DNA of 10,722 nucleotides from Dysgonamonadaceae bacterium (GTDB lineage Bacteria; Bacteroidota; Bacteroidia; Bacteroidales; Azobacteroidaceae), in assembly GCA_031276105.1 (NCBI GenBank), contig JAISNS010000032.1, positions 1 through 10,722 on the forward strand, written 5' to 3'. The notes below the pieces were generated by a model, which was not told the DNA's origin, did no database searches, and saw only the letters and a program-made list of their open reading frames with translations. Position numbers and translations under genes: made by a program. This document shows, in pieces, positions 1 to 7,114 of the stretch (the stretch's first letter is position 1; every line of letters begins with the position of its first letter).

Positions 1-302
1 AACTCATAATCCCCGCATTTCTGAGTATTGAAGCTTTCGTTTTCTATTTTCCAGCGTAAACGACCGCTGAAACCGATCGCCCGGACATTCTTTTCATCCG
101 GCTTAATGTTGGTAAGATATTCAAAGTGACCGCTTTCCGGTTCGGCTTTACTTGTTTGCCCTGCCCGGACGTCTTTCTTGCGGGTTTCGTTACACTCTAT
201 CCAGTGCATCTTGTATTTGTTATGATACTCTATTTCTGTCTGATAACGGTATTCTTGGGATATTCGCCAGCCGTTTTTTACCTGATAAGCTTCCACTGGT
301 GA
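1..302 (-). pseudogene. DDE transposase, C-terminal part (partial, broken)
   Basis: Reading the minus strand from about base 302 to base 2 gives one uninterrupted frame of roughly 100 residues. It includes QEYRYQTEIEYHNKYKMHW, YLTNIKPDEKNVRAIGF and RLRWKIENESFNTQK. The R-W-K-I-E-N...F-N-T-Q-K stretch matches the catalytic-Glu region near the C-terminus of IS4-superfamily DDE transposases. The C-terminal end lies beyond the left window edge. The N-terminal part, with the first two catalytic Asp residues, is missing. Upstream the frame runs into FISUMP-gene sequence and meets a stop at 339-341, with no credible start. The gene is therefore truncated, either by a rearrangement or by an assembly join between two repeated sequences. 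The exact IS family is not certain from this fragment. Confidence 0.75.
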
Positions 303-552
303 TAAAACCAACACCAGTGAAAACCCCGCGATAATAGGTCAGCATATCGGTGGTTCCGGTGGTGTTGACGGTTGGCTGTTTGGCAGCGACCTCTACGGTA
401 GCATCGTGTCCAATGCGGAGCGCGGCAACTATTGGTCGTCCACAGTTGACGGCTCGACTGCCGGCCGCCGCGTGTACGTTGGCCGCAACTTCTTCCAACC
501 GTCGAGCTCCTCCCCTCGCTACTGCTGGTTCTCGCTGCGGTGCGTCAAGTAG
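301..552 (+). pseudogene. FISUMP-domain protein, 3' fragment
   Basis: The plus frame ending at the TAG at 550-552 reads TNTSENPAIIGQHIGG, then VDGWLFG, GNYWSST and SLRCVK. It aligns with the C-terminal part of the intact FISUMP protein at 5808-6977, which has TNTNSTGNIYGKPIAN, IDGWLF, GHYWSST and SLRCVK. FISUMP (Fib_succ_major) domains are Cys/Trp-rich C-type-lectin-like domains of secreted Bacteroidota proteins. The signal peptide, linker and first half of the domain are missing because the frame runs into transposase sequence near base 300 and a stop at 286-288. The fragment is GC-rich compared with its surroundings. It has no start or promoter of its own, so I call it a broken gene. Its last 42 codons form the variable-repeat-like segment listed separately. 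Confidence 0.75.
424..549 (+). repeat. Variable-repeat-like segment 1 (possible DGR target)
   Basis: These are the last 42 codons of the broken FISUMP gene, from GNYWSST to LRCVK. Against segment 2 (5820-5942, minus), the framework codons for YWSS, G-S, PS, S-L-R and CVK are conserved. The codons between them differ almost only in bases 1 and 2. In aligned codons 15-31 (one single-codon gap left out), I count 15 of 16 identical third bases against 17 differences at first and second bases. This is the mark expected of A-to-N mutagenesis of AAC/AAT template codons by a diversity-generating retroelement. That origin is inferred; no template or reverse transcriptase is present here. Confidence 0.5.
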
Positions 553-937
553 CTTCCGGCACTTTCCTTTCTTACGAATTGGGCGGATGGGGGCGGATTG
601 ACAAGGAGGAAGCCCTCTTGTTAGTATAAAATCCGCCCAATCCGTGTTATCCGCGTTCCATTGTCGCCACAAAAACGATTTAGCTCTTTTAATTTCCTTG
701 CCCTGCATTATTCTTTCTTTGCATCTGATTATGAATATTTTACAGAAAGATAATATAAAAAGTCTGTTAAAAAGGAGAGCGTTTCATAATAAATCCGTAC
801 CTTTACCCGCTAATTGAATATCCGGCATCGAAAAAACAAAATTAGCCTTAATTCAATTATCATTGATGCTGTACTATAAAGCCTTTGAAAACAGCATTAT
901 CCGAATCTGAAAAATAAAAAATAAAACAATATATTTA
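553..937. other. Gene-free stretch between FISUMP fragment and recJ
   Basis: I see no gene here. The first 31 bases after the FISUMP lysine codon (550-580) are alignable without gaps with the sequence after the same codon in the minus-strand FISUMP gene, about 21 of 31 identical. Next comes an inverted repeat (578-641). The rest is AT-rich. A TACCTTTA at 798-805 fits seven of eight bases of the Bacteroidota -7 element TAnnTTTG, but I find no TTTG at the right distance, so the recJ promoter stays unplaced. An A-rich leader (910-929) precedes the recJ start. Confidence 0.5.
578..641. repeat. Long-loop inverted repeat downstream of FISUMP fragment
   Basis: The arms attgggcggat (578-588) and atccgcccaat (631-641) are a perfect 11-bp inverted repeat. 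A second arm, gggcggatt (591-599), can pair with aatccgccc (630-638) instead, so two folds exclude each other. The loop contains a further imperfect hairpin (about 601-621, 8 of 9 pairs). The element starts 25 bases after the FISUMP stop. It could be a terminator, a REP-like dispersed repeat, or the cruciform found downstream of some DGR variable repeats. Confidence 0.5.
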
Positions 938-2668
938 ATGACAAGCAAATGGAATTATCAGCTCCCTACAAACGAACAGATACTTAGACAAGCGGAATTG
1001 GCGGAAAAGTTCCGCTTAAGTCTGCCTGTTTGCCTGTTAATGGTACAGCGGGGAATCATTTCGGATGAAGATGTGCGTCAATTCTTGAGTCCAAGTCTAA
1101 GGGATTTACACGATCCTTTTCTTTATCCGGATATGGAAAAAGCAATAGAACGCCTGAACAAGGCGCTGGGAAATAAGGAAAAGATAATGATTTACGGGGA
1201 TTATGATGTGGACGGTACTACCGCAGTGGCATTGGTTTACAAGTTTTTGGAACAAAACAGTTGGAAGTCCAACCTCGACTATTACATTCCCGATCGTTAT
1301 GATGAAGGGTATGGTATATCGCAACAAGGAATCGAATATGCTCGGGAAACGGGAGTAACCTTAATTATTGCTCTGGATTGCGGCATTAAAGCAATTGATA
1401 AAATTGCTTACGCCAAATCGTTAGGAATTGACTTTATTGTGTGCGACCATCACATGCCCGACGAAATCCTGCCGGATGCAGTGGCCATCCTCGACGCCAA
1501 GCGTTTGGATTCGACCTATCCTTACGAACATCTTTCGGGTTGCGGCGTCGGATTCAAATTCATGCAAGCCTTTGCCGCCAGCAACGGGCTGGAATTTTCC
1601 CGCCTGAAAAACCTTCTGGATTTGGTTGCCGTAAGCATTGCTTCGGACATTGTTCCGATTACCGGCGAAAACCGGGTGATGGCTCATTTCGGCTTGAAGC
1701 AGTTGACGCATAATCCGGGAAAAGGCTTGAAAGGTATCATTGATATTTGCGGATTGTCGGGAAAAGAAATTTCCGTTACCGACATCGTATTCAAGATAGG
1801 CCCCCGCATCAATGCCTCGGGAAGAATGATGAATGGAAAGGAAGCCGTTGATTTACTGCTGGAAAAAGATTTCGTAACAGCGAAGGGAAAAAGTGAAAAC
1901 ATCGACCAGTACAACGACGACCGGCGGGAATTAGATAAAAAAACTACCGATGAAGCCTATCTGCTTATTGATGGAAATCAGGAATTTATCGACGAAAAAA
2001 TCATTATCGTCTTCAACCGGGAATGGCACAAAGGCGTGATTGGCATTGTCGCCTCCCGCCTGACCGAAAAATACTATAAACCGGCGATTGTCCTGACCGA
2101 ATCTAACGGATTTATTTCCGGTTCCGCCCGTTCGATTACCGGTTTCGATATCTACAAAGCCATCGAATCCTGTAAAGATCTATTGGAAAACTTTGGCGGT
2201 CACACATTTGCAGCAGGGGTTACTCTATTGGAAGAAAACATCGCTTCATTCAAATCGCGTTTGGAAAAATACGCCGACGAGCACACGATTGAATCTCAGA
2301 TGATTCAAACCTTGGATATTGATATGGCATTAAAATTCAGCGAAATAAATCTGACCCTGTTCAACGACATAAAGAAAATGAATCCGTTCGGCCCCGACAA
2401 TGCCAAACCGGTATTCTGCTCGTTCGACGTAAGAGACGCAGGAACCAGCAAATTAGTAGGAAAAGAACTGGAACACATTAAACTGGAACTGGTCGACGAC
2501 TCGTGCGATACAATCATGCAAGCCATTGCTTTCGGAATGCATCGCCATAACGATTACATCAAATCGGGACAACCTTTTGATATCTGCTATACGATTGAAG
2601 AAAACAATTACAACAATACAACTACCCTCCAATTGCTGATAAAAGATATTAGAATAAAGGAAAACTAA
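938..2668 (+). CDS. recJ: Single-stranded-DNA-specific exonuclease RecJ
   Basis: RecJ is a cytosolic 5'-3' exonuclease on single-stranded DNA, used in RecF-pathway recombination, base excision and mismatch repair. The 576-residue product has the full DHH-family set: DYDVDG (88-93), DCG (147-149), DHH (170-172), GCGVGFKF (201-208) and IASDIVP (234-240). GPRINASGR (288-296) follows. The DHHA1 half has HKGVIGIVASRL (364-375) and GGHTFAAG (420-427), and an OB-like region ends the protein. Length is normal for the family. The start at 938 follows an A-rich leader and precedes the family's N-terminal region with no better ATG nearby. recQ follows after 16 bases, so the two are probably cotranscribed: the helicase would supply unwound ends for the exonuclease. 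All catalytic motifs look intact. Confidence 0.97.
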   Translation: MTSKWNYQLPTNEQILRQAELAEKFRLSLPVCLLMVQRGIISDEDVRQFLSPSLRDLHDPFLYPDMEKAIERLNKALGNKEKIMIYGDYDVDGTTAVALVYKFLEQNSWKSNLDYYIPDRYDEGYGISQQGIEYARETGVTLIIALDCGIKAIDKIAYAKSLGIDFIVCDHHMPDEILPDAVAILDAKRLDSTYPYEHLSGCGVGFKFMQAFAASNGLEFSRLKNLLDLVAVSIASDIVPITGENRVMAHFGLKQLTHNPGKGLKGIIDICGLSGKEISVTDIVFKIGPRINASGRMMNGKEAVDLLLEKDFVTAKGKSENIDQYNDDRRELDKKTTDEAYLLIDGNQEFIDEKIIIVFNREWHKGVIGIVASRLTEKYYKPAIVLTESNGFISGSARSITGFDIYKAIESCKDLLENFGGHTFAAGVTLLEENIASFKSRLEKYADEHTIESQMIQTLDIDMALKFSEINLTLFNDIKKMNPFGPDNAKPVFCSFDVRDAGTSKLVGKELEHIKLELVDDSCDTIMQAIAFGMHRHNDYIKSGQPFDICYTIEENNYNNTTTLQLLIKDIRIKEN

Positions 2669-2684
2669 AAAAATAAACCCTAAA

Positions 2685-4655
2685 ATGGCGTGTGAAAAAC
2701 AGGAAATAAACGACCGAAACATGAACAACGAGCCTGATTCTTCATGCGCCGATCCTCATTCCCCGTTTAAAAGCGTTCTTAAACAGTATTGGGGATACGA
2801 TTCTTTCCGTTCCCTGCAAGAAGAAATAATCGCTTCGATTTATGAAGGCAATGATACGCTGGGATTAATGCCTACCGGAGGAGGAAAGTCTCTGACTTTT
2901 CAGGTACCGGCTTTGATGATGGAAGGAATTTGCTTAGTCGTCACGCCGCTCATTGCCCTGATGAAAGATCAAGTCGACAACCTCCGCAAACGGGGCATCA
3001 AAGCAACTTCCGTACATTCGGGAATGAGTTGGGAAGAAATACTTGTCGCCTTAGACAATTGCATTTACGGTAATTACAAATTCCTGTATGTCTCGCCCGA
3101 ACGGTTGGGTACGGAACTGTTTCTGAGCAAATTAGAGCACATGAACGTTTGCCTGATTGCCGTCGACGAATCGCACTGCATTTCCCAATGGGGCTATGAT
3201 TTTCGTCCGGCTTACCTGCATATTGCCGATTTGCGGGATCATCTTCCAGGCGTTCCGCTACTGGCGCTGACCGCGACGGCTACGCCGGAAGTAATCGACG
3301 ACATTCAGGAAAAATTGCATTTCAAAAAGAAAAATGTTTTCCGGAAAAGCTTTGAACGAAAAAACATTGCCTACGTCATCCGGAAAACGGAAGACAAGTT
3401 ATACGAGATTATCAAGATATTGAACAACGTTCCAGGAACTGCAATTGTTTACGTGAGAAGCCGGAAACGGACAAAAGAGATTGCTGCGGAATTGGCAAGA
3501 GCCGGTATCGACGCCGATTTCTTCCATGCCGGCTTGACTTCGGACGACAAGATACGGAAACAAAACAACTGGAAAAGCGGCCAATGCCGGACAATTGTTT
3601 GTACCAACGCTTTCGGAATGGGAATAGACAAACCCGACGTAAGAGTAGTTATCCATTACGAATTGCCCGGCTCGCTGGAAGAATATTTTCAGGAAGCCGG
3701 ACGCGCCGGACGTGACGAAAAAAAATCGTATGCCGTAGCGCTTTATTCTTCCAAAGACCGGGGACAACTGAGAAAACAGCTTACGGATACCTTTCCCGAT
3801 AAAGAATTTATAAAAGACGTGTACGAAAAATTAGCTTATTTCTTTGAAATAGGCATGAATATGGGAGGCGGAACCGGACATAATTTTGTTATCGAACGAT
3901 TTTGCGCAACTTTCCACTACAACATCACTCACGTGCATTACGCCTTAAAAATTCTTGATTTATCGGGCTATATCGAATATATTGAAGATACGGACAAGCG
4001 TTCGAAACTGCTTTTCATCACGCAACGCGATGATTTGTACAAAGGCTCGGGATTCGGCGCCGAAATAGAAAACCTGCTCCGGGTTGTTTTGCGTTCCTAT
4101 ACCGGCTTGTTTGCCGATTATGTTTACGTCAACGAAACGTTGCTGGCCGAACGGACAGGTTTGACGCCTCATCAGGTATATGAAAATTTGAAATTTTTGA
4201 CGGCTCACCGAATCATCCATTATATTCCGGCCAAAAAAGTCCCGACCATCTACTATACGCAAAACCGGGAAGATCTGAAACATCTGGATATTTCGCGTCC
4301 GGTGTATGAGGAACGGAAAGAACGCCGGCAAAAACAGGTAGAAGCCGTCATTCATTACGGAAGTTCGGACATTGAATGTCGCAGCCGGATGCTGTTGCAA
4401 TATTTCGGAGAGAAAAGCGCGAAAGATTGCGGTCATTGCGACGTTTGCCTGTCCAAAAAGCGCTCGGAGGCCGGCGATTCCGCGATGAACCAAATTATTC
4501 AAAGCGTACTGAACTTAACGGAACAGGATGAAATAGCCTTGGACAAACTGATTCATTCGCTCCGCTTTCCCAAAGTTCAAGTGATAGAAGCCATTCGTTT
4601 TCTTTGTGATAATGAACAATTGATTTTAAAGGATAATAAAATACAAAGAAAATAG
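2685..4655 (+). CDS. recQ: RecQ-family ATP-dependent DNA helicase
   Basis: This is a 656-residue 3'-5' DNA helicase of superfamily 2 acting in recombination and fork repair. Visible motifs are TGGGKS (Walker A, 64-69), TPLIALMKDQ (87-96), DESHCISQWG (161-170), TATAT (196-200), GMGIDKP (311-317) and QEAGRAGRD (336-344). A zinc site has C565, C582, C585 and C588, with the C-x16-C-x2-C-x2-C spacing of E. coli RecQ. Here, however, about 170 extra residues, probably winged-helix-like, lie between helicase core and zinc site, an arrangement I recall from many Bacteroidota RecQ proteins. I see no typical HRDC domain; the C-terminal 50 residues look like a small helical domain. The first ATG (2685) is chosen because it sits closest to recJ; an in-frame ATG at 2721 is also possible. 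Confidence 0.95.
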   Translation: MACEKQEINDRNMNNEPDSSCADPHSPFKSVLKQYWGYDSFRSLQEEIIASIYEGNDTLGLMPTGGGKSLTFQVPALMMEGICLVVTPLIALMKDQVDNLRKRGIKATSVHSGMSWEEILVALDNCIYGNYKFLYVSPERLGTELFLSKLEHMNVCLIAVDESHCISQWGYDFRPAYLHIADLRDHLPGVPLLALTATATPEVIDDIQEKLHFKKKNVFRKSFERKNIAYVIRKTEDKLYEIIKILNNVPGTAIVYVRSRKRTKEIAAELARAGIDADFFHAGLTSDDKIRKQNNWKSGQCRTIVCTNAFGMGIDKPDVRVVIHYELPGSLEEYFQEAGRAGRDEKKSYAVALYSSKDRGQLRKQLTDTFPDKEFIKDVYEKLAYFFEIGMNMGGGTGHNFVIERFCATFHYNITHVHYALKILDLSGYIEYIEDTDKRSKLLFITQRDDLYKGSGFGAEIENLLRVVLRSYTGLFADYVYVNETLLAERTGLTPHQVYENLKFLTAHRIIHYIPAKKVPTIYYTQNREDLKHLDISRPVYEERKERRQKQVEAVIHYGSSDIECRSRMLLQYFGEKSAKDCGHCDVCLSKKRSEAGDSAMNQIIQSVLNLTEQDEIALDKLIHSLRFPKVQVIEAIRFLCDNEQLILKDNKIQRK

Positions 4656-4677
4656 TTTAAACAGAGTGAAGATTTAA

Positions 4678-4692
4678 ATGGAAGACGAATGA
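4678..4692 (+). other. Four-codon ORF overlapping the glycosyltransferase start
   Basis: ATG GAA GAC GAA TGA ends in an ATGA overlap with the start codon of the glycosyltransferase at 4689. Such a mini-ORF could couple translation, but at this length chance is just as likely. Confidence 0.2.
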
Positions 4693-5717
4693 AATTATCG
4701 GTTGTTATTGTTAACTATAATATCAAGTATTTTCTCGAACAATGTCTGGATTCCGTTATTCGGGCAGTCAGTAATATCGAATCCGAGGTATTTGTCGTAG
4801 ATAATGCCTCTTCCGATCACTCGATTGACTACCTTGCACCCAAATTTCCCCAAGTTGTATTTATTGCCAATAAAGAAAACGCCGGTTTTTCCAAGGCAAA
4901 CAATCAGGCTATCCGCTTGGCAAAAGGCGAATATATTTTACTGCTTAATCCGGACACATTGATTGGCGAAAACACTCCGGAGCGGATTTGCCGTTTCATG
5001 GACGAGCATCCCGAAGCGGGTGGCGCAGGCGTGAAGATGATCGACGGCTATGGCCGTTTCCTGCCCGAATCCAAAAGAGGATTTCCTTCGCCCTGGAATT
5101 CCTTTTGTAAAATGTTGGGATTAACCCGATTATTCCCTCAATCCAAAATGTTTGGGAAATACTATCTCCGCTATTTGCCCGAAAACGAAATCAATGAAGT
5201 AGATGTTCTGGCAGGAGCATTCATGATGCTTCGAAAAAAGACGCTGGACGAAATAGGCTTGCTGGACGAATCCTTTTTTATGTACGGTGAAGATATCGAC
5301 CTCTCTTACCGCATCCGAAAAGGAGGATACAAAAATTATTATCTCCCCGAACCGGTTATTCACTACAAAGGCGAGTGTACAAAAAAAGATTTCAAATACG
5401 TAAAAAACTTTTACGAGGCAATGCTCATTTTTTATCGCAAGCACTATCCGGACGCCTGTTTTATTTACCGGTGGCTCATTCGTTTGGCCGTAAATATGTT
5501 GGCCGTCCTGTCCGTAATAGGCAAATTATCCGGCCGGAATGTACGTAAAATATACCACAGCGAGCATATATACACGACGGAGAACTTATCTTACCGGGAA
5601 ATAATTGAGGATATGGACAGACATTCACGACCCAAGGTTCTTTTTAAGATAATGAATCATCAAACGGGGATAACGATTGCGCCCGGCGAAGTGAGTATCA
5701 AAAACGAAACACCTTAA
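4689..5717 (+). CDS. Family 2 glycosyltransferase, rhamnosyltransferase-like
   Basis: The 342-residue product has a GT-A fold of glycosyltransferase family 2. It transfers a sugar from a nucleotide donor, probably to a cell-envelope polysaccharide or glycolipid acceptor. Motifs are SVVIVNYN (4-11), VVDNASSD (36-43), NPD as the metal-binding DXD counterpart (87-89), LAGAFMM (174-180) and GEDIDLSYR (200-208, catalytic-base region). The set resembles WbbL-type rhamnosyltransferases, but donor and acceptor cannot be told from sequence. A hydrophobic stretch (about 257-280) suggests attachment to the inner membrane. The gene starts 33 bases after recQ on the same strand, so it probably shares the transcript although its job is unrelated. 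A 28-base palindrome lies just beyond its stop. Confidence 0.93.
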   Translation: MKLSVVIVNYNIKYFLEQCLDSVIRAVSNIESEVFVVDNASSDHSIDYLAPKFPQVVFIANKENAGFSKANNQAIRLAKGEYILLLNPDTLIGENTPERICRFMDEHPEAGGAGVKMIDGYGRFLPESKRGFPSPWNSFCKMLGLTRLFPQSKMFGKYYLRYLPENEINEVDVLAGAFMMLRKKTLDEIGLLDESFFMYGEDIDLSYRIRKGGYKNYYLPEPVIHYKGECTKKDFKYVKNFYEAMLIFYRKHYPDACFIYRWLIRLAVNMLAVLSVIGKLSGRNVRKIYHSEHIYTTENLSYREIIEDMDRHSRPKVLFKIMNHQTGITIAPGEVSIKNETP

Positions 5718-5745
5718 TCCGCTTGTTCGCAGGCCACTAAAACAG

Positions 5746-5773
5746 GTAGAGACGCGATTAATCGCGTCTCTAC
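5746..5773. repeat. Perfect 28-base palindrome between convergent genes
   Basis: The sequence starts gtagagacgcgatt and is followed by its exact reverse complement. It can fold on either strand into a stem of about 12 bp with a short loop. It lies between the glycosyltransferase stop (5717) and the FISUMP stop (5808) of the opposite strand, where a two-way terminator is expected. The U tracts beside it are weak. Similar GTAGAGACG...CGTCTCTAC palindromes occur as dispersed repeats in other bacteria as far as I recall. A cruciform role downstream of a DGR-type variable repeat is also possible. Confidence 0.7.
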
Positions 5774-5807
5774 ATTATTAATTTCTATAATTAATAAGAA
5801 AGTAAAG

Positions 5808-6977
5808 TTACGGAGCAGTCTTGACGCAGCGTAGCGAGGACCCACTTCTGCGATTGTTGTAGTACGACGGGTGGAAGCTAGTGCTAACGTCCGCGAGGTG
5901 GCCTTCCTCCGAGCCAAGCGGCGTGGACGACCAATAGTGGCCGTACACACCCACACCGTACGCACCGCCACTGCGGGCACTGCCGCCGCTAAACAGCCAA
6001 CCGTCAATAGCTTCGGAAGCGTTAGCGATAGGCTTGCCGTATATATTGCCGGTAGAATTTGTATTGGTCGTAGAACCATTAGCATACATACAAAAGTCTT
6101 CTCGTGACGGAACTCGCCATGGAGAGGGACACAAAACATCAGCATACTGGGCAACCATACACCAAGTAAACCAAGAACCATAACGGGAATCAAAATGAGC
6201 GCGATGATCTGCTACTGAATTAGAAGTAGAGGGGTTAAAATCTGTCTTAGCGCCTTTTATTCCTTTTATTCTTACCGGAGCGGACAATATGATGCCATTA
6301 CGAACAGCTGAGGTGTCAGAGTTGACAAACTCCACATCGGCGGCAGTTATAAGAGGAGTAACAGGAAGAGGATCACAATAGCTATCAGCAACTACAATTT
6401 GTTGCGTAGCGGTGTAGCGACTACTTTCGCCACACGCATTCTTAGCCCTGACAACTATCAAAGCAGCAGAATAAGTTGCGACAGTAGTAGGGCTAAACGT
6501 AATCGTAGCGCCGTCAGAAGCGCCGAGAACAGTAAACTCCGAGGGCAACGTCCAAACATAACTTGTGGCGCCGGCAACAGGAGCTACACTGGCAGTATAT
6601 TTAAAGCCGACTAAGAGCGAAGTCGAGGAAAAAGTAATTGGCCCCCCGGGAGCAGGAGGCGCGCAAGGCTTTATCCAATCGTCCCCGTCCCAGACATGAA
6701 TGCCGATGCCTGTCGTTGTATTGGTGTTGTAAACAATCATACCGGAAAGCTCCGGTTTACTGTCCTGCGGGGAAGTAATGCCTGTAAATCCAGTGGCGGG
6801 AATAACGCCCAAATCCGGCAGGTCAACATTGGAGAGCAGTAAGCCGCCGGGTGTTCCCCGGTTTAAATCCAAAATCGCGCCGGCCGTGGGAGCTGCCAAA
6901 GCGCCGATAGTTACCTGAGCGTGCAGGTTAACGCTCAAAAGAAGAGCAATTGCTAATACTAAAATTTTTGTTTTCAT
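5808..6977 (-). CDS. Secreted FISUMP-domain protein with variable C-terminus
   Basis: The 389-residue protein has a Sec signal peptide (1-20, cleavage near LHA/Q). Residues 21-105 form a segment starting QVTIGALAAPTAGAILDLN, common in exported Bacteroidota proteins. A PKD/Ig-like beta domain follows (about 110-196; TSYVWTLPSEFTVLGA), then a FISUMP domain (about 200-389). Domain hallmarks are VLCPSPWRVPSREDF (281-295), IDGWLF (324-329), HYWSST (347-352) and LRCVK (382-386). The lectin-like fold suggests binding outside the cell or on its surface; the ligand is unknown. The ATG at 6975-6977 is the only start giving the signal peptide. It lies 137 bases behind the DUF4469 gene, with a palindrome array between them. 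The 3' end is the variable-repeat-like segment 2. Confidence 0.87.
   Translation of the reverse strand: MKTKILVLAIALLLSVNLHAQVTIGALAAPTAGAILDLNRGTPGGLLLSNVDLPDLGVIPATGFTGITSPQDSKPELSGMIVYNTNTTTGIGIHVWDGDDWIKPCAPPAPGGPITFSSTSLLVGFKYTASVAPVAGATSYVWTLPSEFTVLGASDGATITFSPTTVATYSAALIVVRAKNACGESSRYTATQQIVVADSYCDPLPVTPLITAADVEFVNSDTSAVRNGIILSAPVRIKGIKGAKTDFNPSTSNSVADHRAHFDSRYGSWFTWCMVAQYADVLCPSPWRVPSREDFCMYANGSTTNTNSTGNIYGKPIANASEAIDGWLFSGGSARSGGAYGVGVYGHYWSSTPLGSEEGHLADVSTSFHPSYYNNRRSGSSLRCVKTAP
5820..5942 (-). repeat. Variable-repeat-like segment 2 (possible DGR target)
   Basis: These are codons 346-386 of the intact FISUMP protein, GHYWSST to LRCVK. The variable codons are mainly NNC/NNT (cac, ctc, gac, agc, act, agc, cac, tac, tac, aac, aat), as expected if each began as AAC or AAT. 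The framework codons tat-tgg-tcg-tcc, ccg-tcg and tgc-gtc-aag equal those of segment 1 base for base. Upstream, a 15-base block coding DGWLF (gacggttggctgttt, 5991-6005) is also identical to 367-381. The DGR assignment is an inference. Confidence 0.5.
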
Positions 6978-7024
6978 TGTTGTTTAATTCTTAATTCCTA
7001 ATTTTTAATTCCCTTTGTTGGTGC

Positions 7025-7096
7025 GACGGTCTAACAGCTACCTGTTAGACCGTCTAACACGACCGTGTTAGGCTGTCTAACACGTGGCTGTTAGAC
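7025..7096. repeat. Tandem overlapping palindromes (TGTTAGAC units)
   Basis: Three or more hairpins are packed end to end. gacggtctaacag (7025-7037) pairs with 7042-7054, a perfect 13-bp stem with a 4-base loop. ctaacacg (7054-7061) pairs with 7064-7071. gtctaaca (7075-7082) pairs with 7089-7096. The arm 7064-7071 can instead pair with ctaacacg at 7077-7084, so alternative folds compete. A further partial unit (ccctaacagg) follows at 7098-7107. The array lies between the DUF4469 stop and the FISUMP start on the minus strand. It has no U tract for a classic terminator; attenuation, mRNA stability or protein binding are possible roles. Confidence 0.75.
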
Positions 7097-7114
7097 GCCC
7101 TAACAGGAACGGGC

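Noticed and set aside
220..708. Minus-strand 162-codon open frame, with a plus-strand open frame at 350-601
   Set aside because: Both are shadows of the GC-rich FISUMP 3' end, whose true frame ends at 550-552 and carries DGWLF, YWSST and RCVK.
3960..4502. 180-codon antisense open frame inside recQ
   Set aside because: recQ is intact with all motifs over this stretch; the antisense translation resembles nothing known.
5714..6193. Minus-strand 159-codon open frame over the FISUMP 3' end
   Set aside because: It overlaps the intact FISUMP frame out of phase and has no recognisable domain. Its likeness to 350-601 comes from the paralogous DNA.
7025..7096. CRISPR array
   Set aside because: Units are palindromic, contiguous and of uneven length, with no unique spacers and no cas genes nearby.
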